From positions 727-7,395 of the forward strand of contig JAAVAY010000042.1 in assembly GCA_014803815.1 (NCBI GenBank): a stretch of DNA of 6,669 nucleotides. Reading direction: 5' to 3'. The notes beneath the pieces were generated by a model. That model worked only from the letters and a program-made list of their open reading frames with translations, did not search any database and was not told the origin of the DNA. Below, piece by piece: positions 1-6,120 of the stretch (its first letter is position 1; the number at the start of each line of letters is the position of its first letter). The stretch is from Allobaculum sp. (lineage in GTDB: Bacteria > Bacillota_I > Bacilli_A > Erysipelotrichales > Erysipelotrichaceae). The translations under genes and the position numbers were made by a program.

Positions 1-329
1 ATCTTTTGATAGCGCGCTAAAGCATAGGGACATAGGATGCGCCGCTCATCCAAAAAACCTTCCTCCGTAAAGTAAAGTTCCAAAGGCATTCCCTTTAAAT
101 CCATCGTACAAAAAGGAAGACCTTGGCAAGGAATACACTTCTTAGAGCGCTCCACTTCACGATGAAATAAGGATAAATGATCTTCTACTAAGGAAAGATC
201 TTGATGATGCTTTTCTAAAAAGGCTTGTACGACCTTTTCGCGAGCTAAGTCTTGGGCGGCATCTTGCCATTGCTTCTTACGACGCAATTTGACCTCTTCG
301 GATTCTTCAGGGATTTGAATTCGTTCCAT
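1..329 (-). CDS. dnaI: Primosomal protein DnaI, helicase loader (N-terminal part; runs off left edge)
   Basis: DnaI is the AAA+ ATPase that loads the replicative helicase onto DNA at origins and restarting forks in Firmicutes. Only the first 109 residues are visible; the ATPase domain lies beyond the left edge. They match the DnaI N-terminal helicase-binding domain: a charged start, the segment VQAFLEKHHQDL (about 34-45), an amphipathic helix ending in ERSKKC, then a cysteine cluster C65-x2-C68-x5-C74 and a later CP pair at C100, as in the zinc-binding domain of B. subtilis DnaI. There is no histidine between C74 and C100, so the metal site may be all cysteine. The ATG at 329 has a GGAG six bases upstream (339-336) and a second AGGAG further up (346-342). 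It follows dnaB, its functional partner, but a terminator-like hairpin lies between them. Identity rests on the pattern of the N-terminal domain and on context. Confidence 0.85.
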   Translation of the reverse strand, partial: MERIQIPEESEEVKLRRKKQWQDAAQDLAREKVVQAFLEKHHQDLSLVEDHLSLFHREVERSKKCIPCQGLPFCTMDLKGMPLELYFTEEGFLDERRILCPYALARYQK

Positions 330-335
330 AGATAA

Positions 336-346
336 CTCCAACTCCT
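336..346 (-). promoter_or_regulatory. Tandem Shine-Dalgarno sequences of dnaI
   Basis: Reading the minus strand, AGGAG (346-342) and GGAG (339-336) precede the ATG at 329. The second is six bases from the start and decides it. The site lies just after the U-tract of the terminator, so only transcripts that read through, or that start very close by, would carry it. Confidence 0.65.
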
Positions 347-357
347 CTCTTGGGATG

Positions 358-398
358 AAAAAAGCGCTTGGTTTATTCGACAGAGTAAACCAAAGCGC
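358..398 (-). terminator. Intrinsic terminator or attenuator between dnaB and dnaI
   Basis: On the minus strand the arm GCGCTTTGGTTTA (398-386) pairs with TAAACCAAGCGC (375-364), leaving one bulged base and a 10-base loop, and is followed directly by six T residues (363-358). This is the form of a rho-independent terminator. It begins 18 bases after the dnaB stop codon and ends 28 bases before the dnaI start. On the plus strand no T-tract follows, so it acts in the minus direction only. No convincing promoter lies between it and dnaI, so it may be partial and set the dnaB:dnaI ratio. Confidence 0.8.
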
Positions 399-415
399 AA
401 AGGGGTGCAATGAAA

Positions 416-1675
416 TTAATGGGAAGACTCAAGAGATCCTTGGCCTTTTTCCAAATCTTGATAGGCTGACCAATTGAGTAGAGAGTCATCCTGGTGTAAA
501 AAGCTAGGATCTTTGGCGGCTTCTTGTTGAGTTTGTAAGATCTCTTGACCAAGTCGCATGAGTTCTTCAATTTCCTCTTCGCTGGCTAATTCTTGGCTAG
601 CGGTATCATACCAACTGGGTAATACCACTTCCTCGGGGCCAAGTTGTGATTTGGAGGGATATTTTTTGGGGGAGGTTTTTGACATTTGGCTCCCTTCAAA
701 ATAGGCCAAGGCTTCTTCACGAGTATGAATATTCATGCGCGCCAAGTTGTTGGCTACGGTTAAAATATAGCGCTCGATGAATTGCCCTTGGCATTGCTTC
801 ATGGAGTAATCCACAAGCGTATTGATGAGTTCATTGGAAAACTGCCACGTCTGGGCCAAATTGGCTAAGACGGCTTTTTCTTTGGGTAAAACTTGAGCTT
901 GCTTGGGCTGGTTGGCTTTGAGGAAGCTGATAGGCGATTGGCTGAAATCATTGGGATTGGACTCTTGAATTTGATTGGATTTTTTCAAATCCTCTACGAC
1001 GCTTTCAAAATCAATGGAAGTTTTATCTTCGGATAAATGACGCACGACGATATGGCGGATGGGAATTTCTCTTAAGCCATATAAGTTAGCTAAATAAGCA
1101 ATGTAACTCATATTTTCACGGGTGCGTAAACGTTGGGGAAAGGTACGATGCATGTTTAGAAAAAACAATGTCCAATCAAAGTCGTATTCTTGGGGTTCAT
1201 GCCAATTGAGCGGCAAACTGGATTCATCGCTTGTTTCGTATTGATCAAGGCAGAGCGCTTTACTGACCTCTTTGAGTCGTTTTTTCTTTGGCTCCAATAG
1301 GCGTTTAATGCGCTCTATTCCTTCGGATCCCACTTTTTGACTCAATAAGCGGCGATAAATGGGATGCTTCATAAAGGCATCAGCGGTAAGTGGCCCAATA
1401 AGCTCCAACAAAGTGATTTCTCCTTCATTGTTGACATAGCTTTTTAACAGATCAAATTCTTCCAATCGCTCTTTGGCTTGTTTTACCAGACCAGCATTGC
1501 TGATCATTAAGGCCTCAATATCTTCCATCTCCACTTTGGCATGACTTTGTGCCAGTCCATAAAGGAGCGTATACAAAGTGCAGGCTTGATCTCCAATTAA
1601 GGGACGATAGAGGATAGTTAAAAAGGTCGTCCAATTGGAAGGCATGTTCAAATCAAGACCTAGAGAAAGGCTCAT
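416..1675 (-). CDS. dnaB: Replication initiation and membrane attachment protein DnaB (Firmicute primosomal DnaB)
   Basis: This is the Firmicute DnaB, which works with DnaD and DnaI to remodel DNA and place the replicative helicase; it is not the E. coli DnaB helicase. The 419-residue protein is slightly shorter than the roughly 470 residues of B. subtilis DnaB. The N-terminal winged-helix domain carries the signature ILYRPLIGDQACTLYTLLY (21-39) and extends to about 130. A second helical region includes FDWTLFFLNM (166-175). The DnaB/DnaD-type C-terminal domain (PF07261-like) covers about 265-328: WQFSNELINTLVDYSM, then IERYILTVANNLARMNI. A polar linker follows, then the conserved-looking LPSWYD (352-357) and an acidic glutamine-rich tail. 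The ATG overlaps the coaE stop (ATGA) and has a strong AGGAGGG six bases upstream inside coaE, pointing to translational coupling. The short sequence between start and signature suggests a trimmed N-terminus. Family assignment is firm; fine function is inferred from homologues. Confidence 0.88.
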   Translation of the reverse strand: MSLSLGLDLNMPSNWTTFLTILYRPLIGDQACTLYTLLYGLAQSHAKVEMEDIEALMISNAGLVKQAKERLEEFDLLKSYVNNEGEITLLELIGPLTADAFMKHPIYRRLLSQKVGSEGIERIKRLLEPKKKRLKEVSKALCLDQYETSDESSLPLNWHEPQEYDFDWTLFFLNMHRTFPQRLRTRENMSYIAYLANLYGLREIPIRHIVVRHLSEDKTSIDFESVVEDLKKSNQIQESNPNDFSQSPISFLKANQPKQAQVLPKEKAVLANLAQTWQFSNELINTLVDYSMKQCQGQFIERYILTVANNLARMNIHTREEALAYFEGSQMSKTSPKKYPSKSQLGPEEVVLPSWYDTASQELASEEEIEELMRLGQEILQTQQEAAKDPSFLHQDDSLLNWSAYQDLEKGQGSLESSH

Positions 1676-2313
1676 TGAAAGCCCTCCTCTTGTGATGTGG
1701 ATGGAAGAGTGGCTAAAAGTCTTTTGACCTGCTCTTCAAGGCCTTCTATCTCGCCATTATTGACCAATACCGCATCGGCCTTTTGGGCTTTTTGTTCTGG
1801 CGGGTATTGCAACGCTAAACGACGCAAGGCTTCACTTCTTGAAATATGGCGACCTTGTTCCAAGCGTTTAAGGGCGGTTTCTTGGGAGCAAGTTACTGTC
1901 CAAATGGCATCAAAGCGATCTTCTAGTCCGAGTTCAAAAAGGAGTGGCACTTCAATGGCACAAAGTCCAGTTTGATTGTGGGCCCATTCCTCCATCTTTT
2001 GCAAAATCAAAGGGTGAAGAATCGCTTCCATTTGTTGGCGAGCCTCAGGATTTTCAAACATCGCATTGGCCATAGCTTGTCGATCGATTTGGCCATCAGC
2101 TTGCACAAAGAGCAGACCAGCTTGCTTTAAAGCTTGATAGCCTTCTTGTCCAGGTTCTAAAAGCTTGGCATTGATGGCATCACAATCGTTAGTGGGGATG
2201 TATTTAGCTAAGAGTTTGGTCAGGGTGCTTTTCCCTGATCCCATGGACCCTGTGATGCCGAGAACAAACGAATGAGGGGAAGGAGTGGATTGAAAAAACA
2301 AAGCATGACCCAT
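1672..2313 (-). CDS. coaE: Dephospho-CoA kinase
   Basis: CoaE phosphorylates the 3'-hydroxyl of dephospho-CoA with ATP, the last step of coenzyme A synthesis in the cytoplasm. The 213-residue product has the Walker A loop GSMGSGKST (22-30), an NDCDAINAKLLEPG segment (42-55) in place of the usual DAD substrate motif, HPLI (100-103), EVPLLFELGL (121-130), the lid region RRLALQYPPEQK (164-175) and the C-terminal KADAVLVNNG (178-187). These are the family blocks in their normal order and at near-normal length (about 200). About ten extra residues precede the Walker A strand compared with typical CoaE, but the ATG is supported by AAAGGAGAGG (2329-2320) and no alternative start lies closer to the P-loop. 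It starts 18 bp after the mutM stop and its last codons carry the dnaB ribosome binding site. A coaE gene next to polA and mutM is common in Firmicutes; the link is positional, not metabolic. Confidence 0.95.
   Translation of the reverse strand: MGHALFFQSTPSPHSFVLGITGSMGSGKSTLTKLLAKYIPTNDCDAINAKLLEPGQEGYQALKQAGLLFVQADGQIDRQAMANAMFENPEARQQMEAILHPLILQKMEEWAHNQTGLCAIEVPLLFELGLEDRFDAIWTVTCSQETALKRLEQGRHISRSEALRRLALQYPPEQKAQKADAVLVNNGEIEGLEEQVKRLLATLPSTSQEEGFQ
1682..1688 (-). promoter_or_regulatory. Shine-Dalgarno of dnaB inside the coaE 3' end
   Basis: AGGAGGG (1688-1682) is almost a full anti-16S match and ends six bases before the dnaB ATG at 1675. It lies within the last codons of coaE, whose TGA overlaps the dnaB start as ATGA. 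The arrangement suits reinitiation or independent strong initiation of dnaB. Confidence 0.85.
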
Positions 2314-2319
2314 AAATAT

Positions 2320-2329
2320 CCTCTCCTTT
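2320..2329 (-). promoter_or_regulatory. Shine-Dalgarno of coaE
   Basis: AAAGGAGAGG (2329-2320) sits in the 18-bp gap between the mutM stop and the coaE ATG at 2313. It supports the upstream ATG and so the slightly long CoaE N-terminus. Confidence 0.8.
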
Positions 2330-2331
2330 CT

Positions 2332-3225
2332 TTAGGATTGGTTTTGTTTTGGATTATGTTTTTCTTCTTTAATTGTTTCTTGGTGGGGACGAGGCTGACA
2401 TTTTGGACAAGCCCACGTTCCACGCCCCGCCACCACTTCTCGTTTAAGGGGAGTGTGACAAATCGGACATTCCTTTTGATCATGAATGCGCAGCTTATTT
2501 TGATAGCCTCCCGCATGGCCGCCATAGGAAAAGGTGCGGATGGTTGTGCCCCCATAGGTCATCGCCTCTTGCAAAATTGTGCGCGAGGCTTTTAAAAGGC
2601 GTTGGTAATCGTCAAAATTCAAGTCTTGGCTCAATGTATAGGGAGAGATACGACTTTCAAAGAGAATTTCATCGGCATAGATATTACCAATGCCAGCCAA
2701 AACGGATTGATCGAGTAAAAAGGCTTTGATATTGCGTTTAGACTTTGCCCCTCGTGCATATAAATCTTTCGCGCTTAACGAAGGATCTAAGACATCTTTT
2801 CCCACATGCAAAAAGCTAGGCAGGCTTTTCCAATCGTCCACTTTATCATAAAGAGCTAAGCGGCCAAACTTACGCACATCTTGATACACCAAGATCCGCC
2901 CATCCTCCAGCCAAAAACGGGCATGAATATGGCGCGTGATCTTTTCGTCTAAATCTTTTAGCGTCTTCTCATCAGGCAATAAGAGAAACTTTCCTTCCAT
3001 GCGCAAGTGTCCAATGAGATCGTAGTGGTCAAGCACAAAGACAAGATATTTGCCTAGACGATGAAAAAAGCGAAAGTGCTCTCCTACAAGTTGGGTTTCA
3101 AAATCGGTGGCCTCTAGGTTTTGAATGAGATTGGGATAGATAATAGCGACTTTGACGATGGCTAAATCTTGAATTTCGCTTTTGAGCCAGCGCAAGACGC
3201 TTTCTACTTCTGGTCCTTCTGGCAT
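2332..3225 (-). CDS. mutM: Formamidopyrimidine-DNA glycosylase (8-oxoguanine glycosylase/AP lyase)
   Basis: MutM/Fpg removes 8-oxoguanine and formamidopyrimidines from DNA and cleaves the abasic strand by beta,delta-elimination. The protein starts MPEGPEVE, so after removal of Met it exposes the catalytic proline P2 next to E3. K59 in HRLGKYLVF matches the catalytic beta-hairpin lysine, and M76 (HLRMEG), R118 and F120 (DVRKFGR) match the residues that fill the gap left by the flipped base, which favours Fpg over Nei. LAGIGNIYADEILF (176-189) is the helix-two-turn-helix. The zinc finger has C253, C256, C273 and C276, with the phosphate-binding arginine R268 in AGRGTW. At 297 residues it is about 20 longer than usual because a polar tail follows the last cysteine. 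The start overlaps the polA stop by one base (TAATG), with GAGG at 3236-3233. PolA, encoded just upstream, fills the gaps that MutM repair creates. Confidence 0.96.
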   Translation of the reverse strand: MPEGPEVESVLRWLKSEIQDLAIVKVAIIYPNLIQNLEATDFETQLVGEHFRFFHRLGKYLVFVLDHYDLIGHLRMEGKFLLLPDEKTLKDLDEKITRHIHARFWLEDGRILVYQDVRKFGRLALYDKVDDWKSLPSFLHVGKDVLDPSLSAKDLYARGAKSKRNIKAFLLDQSVLAGIGNIYADEILFESRISPYTLSQDLNFDDYQRLLKASRTILQEAMTYGGTTIRTFSYGGHAGGYQNKLRIHDQKECPICHTPLKREVVAGRGTWACPKCQPRPHQETIKEEKHNPKQNQS

Positions 3226-5813
3226 TATTTGGCCTCATACCAGGATTGTCCAACCCCGACGCTTGCTTTCAACGGCACATTGAGCTCCATGGCTTGGCTC
3301 ATGATTTCGACGATGAGCTTTTCCATTTCTTCCTTTTCCTCCTGGGGGACAAGGAAGATCAATTCATCGTGGATTTGAAGAATCATCTTGCTTTGAAGAT
3401 GTTTTTCTTCTAAAGCCTTGTCCATTTTTACCATCGCAATTTTGATCAAGTCCGCCGCGGATCCTTGAATAGGCGCATTCATCGCAGCGCGTTTGCCAAA
3501 TTCTCGGGTCATGTAGTTTTTATCTTTGATTTCGGGAATCTCGCGACGGCGATGCAACAACGTTTCGACATACCCATGTTCTTCGCAAAAGGCGATGAGT
3601 TCATTCATATAGCGGTGAATGTTTGGATAATTGGCCATGTAGGCTTGGATGAATTGCCGCGCTTGAAACCGCGAGATGCCAAGCTCTTGAGATAATCCAA
3701 ATTCGGTTTGACCATAGATGATCGCAAAATTGACCGTTTTGGCTACGCGACGCTCTTGTTCCGTCACTTCGTTTTCGGGCACATCAAAAATGATAGAGGC
3801 GGTGCGATTATGAATGTCTTCATCCTCTTGGAACGCTTGAATCATGTATTGCTCATTGGCCATATGGGCAAGTAAGCGCAATTCAATTTGGGAGTAATCT
3901 GCCGATAAGAAGCAATAGCCCTCAGGAGCCACAAAGGCCTTACGGATTTGTTTGCCTTCATCGGTTTTTACTGAAATATTTTGCAGGTTTGGATCCGAAG
4001 AGGATAACCGTCCCGTTGTCGTTACCGTTTGATTGAAGGTCGTATAGATGTGGCCATCTTTGATGTAGCGCATCAAGCCTTCAATGTAGGTGCTGACAAG
4101 TTTGGAATATTTTCGATACTCCAAAATCTCATCCACAATGGGATGTGTTCCAATCATCTTTTGCAAAACTTCAGCCGCAGTGGAACGCTTGCGCCCTCCA
4201 CTCATCAACTTCATTTCATCAAAGAGAACTTGACCAAGCTGTTTTGGAGATCCGATATTGAACTCATGGCCCGCATAGCCGTAAACCGATTGGGCGATTT
4301 CATTCATGCGGTCTTGGTATTCTTTGCCAATTTCGCTCAAAATGTCGGCGGAAATTTGAATGCCTTCACACTCCATCTTGTACAAGATACGAGTTAAAGG
4401 AAGCTCAATGGTTTGATACAAATCCATGAGATTTTCTGCTTCGAGCTGTTTTAAAAGCTCATTTTCCATCAAGCCTTGAAGGCCTTCACACCACTTAGCG
4501 TAGACCGGTAAAGCTCTTTCTTCGGTAAAGCCTCCAAACTTTTTAAGCGATAAATCATGCAATGAAGTGGGTAAAACGATATTGGCTGCTCGAATTTGAT
4601 CTTGTGTGCTTGTGGCTTGAGAGTGCAACAAGAAAAGAGCGAGATGAATGTCATACGCAAAGTGAGCTAGGGGGAACCCATAGCGGTCTAACAAGTGGAG
4701 CATCGTTTTGATCGACCAAGCTTGAAGGGTGGAATCCGTTTTTAATAAATCTAAGAAGGCTTCATCCTTTTGCGCTTTTTCTACAGACAAGTAATGGACT
4801 TCATTTCCCACGTTGTACAAAAAGCCAAAGAGAGTTTGATCTAAAAAAGGCTCACGAGTCGCCAAAGGCAAGAGCACCAATCCTGTATTTTTAGCCCCAT
4901 CAAAATGATCCACGATGACAAGATTTACAGGGCCTTCACTCGGCAAAGGGCGCTGTTGACGCAATTTTTCCAAGAGGGAATTCATTTCATATTTATGATA
5001 AAAGGAAGCGGCCTCTTCCACATTTTGATGATAGGCAAGCGATTCTAAATCAAAGGGCAAATCCATTTCCTTAAAAATGGTCGCGAGTTCTTGAGACAAA
5101 TAGGCCATCTCTTTGCCTTCCAAAAGATATTGTTTACGCTTGCCACTGATCTCATCGATGTGATCGTAAATATTATCAATGGAGCCATATTTGTGTAGAA
5201 GAGTTAAGGCTGTTTTTTCGCCGATGTGTTTCACCCCAGGAATGTTATCGGATGGATCGCCCATTAATCCTTTGAGATCAATGATTTGAATGGGTTTTAA
5301 ACCATAGCGATCTTCAACTGCTTGTTCATCCATCACATCCACTTCCTGCAAACCTCGTTTCATTAGCATGACGCGGGTTGTCGGATCCACGAGTTGCAAT
5401 AAATCTTTGTCACTTGTCAAAATGGTCGTTTCCCAATCGTCTTCACAAGCCGTTGCGACCGTTCCAATGATGTCATCGGCTTCGTACCCTTCTTTCTCAT
5501 AAGAAGCAATTCCTGCGGCCTGTAAGTATTCGCGCACAATGGGCATCTGTACGAGCAATTCGTCATCTAAAGAAGGTCTTGTCCCTTTATACTCTTCATA
5601 CTTGTCATGACGAAACGTCTTTTTTCCTGCATCCCAAGCGACTAAAATAGCGTCTGGATTGGAAAGTTGGATACTCTTTTGGAGCATCGTAATAAATCCA
5701 AATACTGCATTGGTCGGAATACCTCCTGAAGTTGACATTCGATTGGTGTAAATGGTCGAAAAGTACGCTCTAAATAGCACCGAGTTTCCATCCACAAGCA
5801 ACAGTTTTTTCAT
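3225..5813 (-). CDS. polA: DNA polymerase I, with 5' nuclease and no proofreading site
   Basis: PolA fills gaps and removes RNA primers in lagging-strand synthesis and excision repair. From the ATG at 5813 it has 862 residues. The 5' nuclease (about 1-290) keeps its acidic residues: D7 in LLLVDGN, D61, E111/D113/D114 in EADDIIGT, D135/D137 in SDKDL, and D186/D189 in MGDPSDNIPG. The middle region (about 296-463) is exonuclease-like but lacks the DxE metal ligands, as in Bacillus, so 3'-5' proofreading should be absent. The polymerase domain has motif A DYSQIELR (D639), motif B RRVAKTVNFAIIYG (K692, F696, Y700) and motif C IHDE (H815, D816, E817). The frame stays open 47 codons further to a TTG at 5954, but that stretch has no homology and no ribosome binding site. 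The 5813 start fits the family but also lacks a good Shine-Dalgarno. It is first gene of the polA-mutM-coaE-dnaB operon. Confidence 0.96.
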   Translation of the reverse strand: MKKLLLVDGNSVLFRAYFSTIYTNRMSTSGGIPTNAVFGFITMLQKSIQLSNPDAILVAWDAGKKTFRHDKYEEYKGTRPSLDDELLVQMPIVREYLQAAGIASYEKEGYEADDIIGTVATACEDDWETTILTSDKDLLQLVDPTTRVMLMKRGLQEVDVMDEQAVEDRYGLKPIQIIDLKGLMGDPSDNIPGVKHIGEKTALTLLHKYGSIDNIYDHIDEISGKRKQYLLEGKEMAYLSQELATIFKEMDLPFDLESLAYHQNVEEAASFYHKYEMNSLLEKLRQQRPLPSEGPVNLVIVDHFDGAKNTGLVLLPLATREPFLDQTLFGFLYNVGNEVHYLSVEKAQKDEAFLDLLKTDSTLQAWSIKTMLHLLDRYGFPLAHFAYDIHLALFLLHSQATSTQDQIRAANIVLPTSLHDLSLKKFGGFTEERALPVYAKWCEGLQGLMENELLKQLEAENLMDLYQTIELPLTRILYKMECEGIQISADILSEIGKEYQDRMNEIAQSVYGYAGHEFNIGSPKQLGQVLFDEMKLMSGGRKRSTAAEVLQKMIGTHPIVDEILEYRKYSKLVSTYIEGLMRYIKDGHIYTTFNQTVTTTGRLSSSDPNLQNISVKTDEGKQIRKAFVAPEGYCFLSADYSQIELRLLAHMANEQYMIQAFQEDEDIHNRTASIIFDVPENEVTEQERRVAKTVNFAIIYGQTEFGLSQELGISRFQARQFIQAYMANYPNIHRYMNELIAFCEEHGYVETLLHRRREIPEIKDKNYMTREFGKRAAMNAPIQGSAADLIKIAMVKMDKALEEKHLQSKMILQIHDELIFLVPQEEKEEMEKLIVEIMSQAMELNVPLKASVGVGQSWYEAK

Positions 5814-5836
5814 TCCGTTTCGGGTTGGAGAGACAT
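5810..5836 (-). other. Possible 8-codon leader ORF overlapping the polA start
   Basis: An ATG at 5836 opens the short frame MSLQPETE, ending in a TGA that overlaps the polA ATG as ATGA. Such an overlap would allow terminating ribosomes to restart at polA, which otherwise has no clear ribosome binding site. The AGGA immediately before this ATG touches it with no spacer, and AAGGAAGG (5864-5857) is about 20 bases upstream, so initiation here is itself doubtful. A frame this short may occur by chance. Confidence 0.2.
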
Positions 5837-5880
5837 TCCTGCCAGGAAAACCCGAACCTTCCTTTCTCAGTCCATCTCCA
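5811..5880 (-). promoter_or_regulatory. Structured polA leader with interleaved inverted repeats
   Basis: The last 70 bases up to the polA start contain three sets of exact complements on the minus strand. TGGAGA (5880-5875) can pair with TCTCCA (5831-5826). TTCGGGTT (5856-5849) can pair with AACCCGAA (5826-5819), ending five bases before the ATG. TTCCT (5848-5844) can pair with AGGAA on either side, at 5863-5859 or at 5840-5836. The first two pairs interleave as A-B-A'-B', so they would form a pseudoknot or exclude one another (they share one base). Base pairing is seen directly; a regulatory role is inference. I do not recognise a known riboswitch or T-box here. Confidence 0.4.
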
Positions 5881-5968
5881 CTGACTTTCCTTAAATTTAT
5901 TGTCCAATTAGACACTTTGATTGGATTGCGTGGAATAAGTCTATAACAATCCAAAGTAAAACCAAGTC

Positions 5969-5977
5969 ATTTTAGCA
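5969..5977 (-). promoter_or_regulatory. Candidate promoter of the polA operon (extended -10)
   Basis: TGCTAAAAT reads as an extended -10 element (TG-N-TAAAAT) on the minus strand, in the AT-rich stretch after the upstream terminator. The -35 position 17 bases upstream (5997-5992, GTAATG) is a poor match. Transcription would start near 5962 and give a leader of about 150 bases before polA. It is the best candidate in this intergenic region but rests on one element. Confidence 0.4.
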
Positions 5978-6048
5978 TACTTAATAAATCCCATTACATA
6001 AACCGAAAAACTCAATTTTCCACTTTTTTCTTCTAGTTTCTTTGCACT

Positions 6049-6108
6049 AAAAAAGCGCACTTTCCTTCAAGAAAAGTACGCCCAATAACTTGAAAAAAAG
6101 CGCTTTTT
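6049..6108 (-). terminator. Intrinsic terminator after the mreD-like gene, possibly bidirectional
   Basis: On the minus strand two folds are possible, both followed by T6 (6054-6049). The short fold pairs GCGTACTTT (6081-6073) with AAAGTGCGC (6063-6055), using one G-U pair. The long fold pairs AAAAAGCGC (6108-6100) and TTTTTTTCAAG (6099-6089) with CTTGAAGGAAA (6072-6062) and GCGCTTTTT (6058-6050), leaving a two-base bulge, two G-U pairs and a 17-base loop. It starts 12 bases past the stop of the upstream gene. The plus strand also ends in T5CCTTTT, so it could stop transcripts from either side. Confidence 0.75.
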
Positions 6109-6120
6109 CCTTTTACCAAC

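Larger units (their letters stand above)
5814..6120. other. Intergenic region between the mreD-like gene and polA
   Basis: This stretch of 307 bases has no convincing gene. From right to left on the minus strand it holds the terminator of the upstream gene (6108-6049), an AT-rich segment with the candidate promoter (6048-5969), and the polA leader with mini-ORFs and complementary repeats. The polA frame remains open through its left half to 5954, but without coding or start-site support. Confidence 0.7.

Noticed and set aside
2272..2595. Plus-strand frame of 107 codons with a hydrophobic stretch
   Set aside because: It is antisense to the well-supported mutM and coaE genes, and the hydrophobic run is the complement of the A-rich codons of the MutM tail.
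4029..4397. Plus-strand frame of 122 codons inside polA
   Set aside because: It lies antisense to the polymerase domain, which is fully conserved on the minus strand; no start signal or recognisable domain.
5819..5880. T-box or known riboswitch in the polA leader
   Set aside because: The T-box sequence TGGNACCGCGG-like core is absent and there is no terminator between the structure and the start codon. I could not match it to a family I know.
5883..5912. Imperfect palindrome GTCCAATTAGAC as an operator
   Set aside because: It is a single short copy with a mismatch pair and is AT-rich; chance occurrence is likely and it matches no regulator site I can name.
5814..5954. 47-residue N-terminal extension of PolA starting at a TTG
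   Set aside because: No ribosome binding site precedes the TTG, the residues do not resemble any PolA N-terminus, and MKKLLLVDGN at 5813 matches the normal start of the family.
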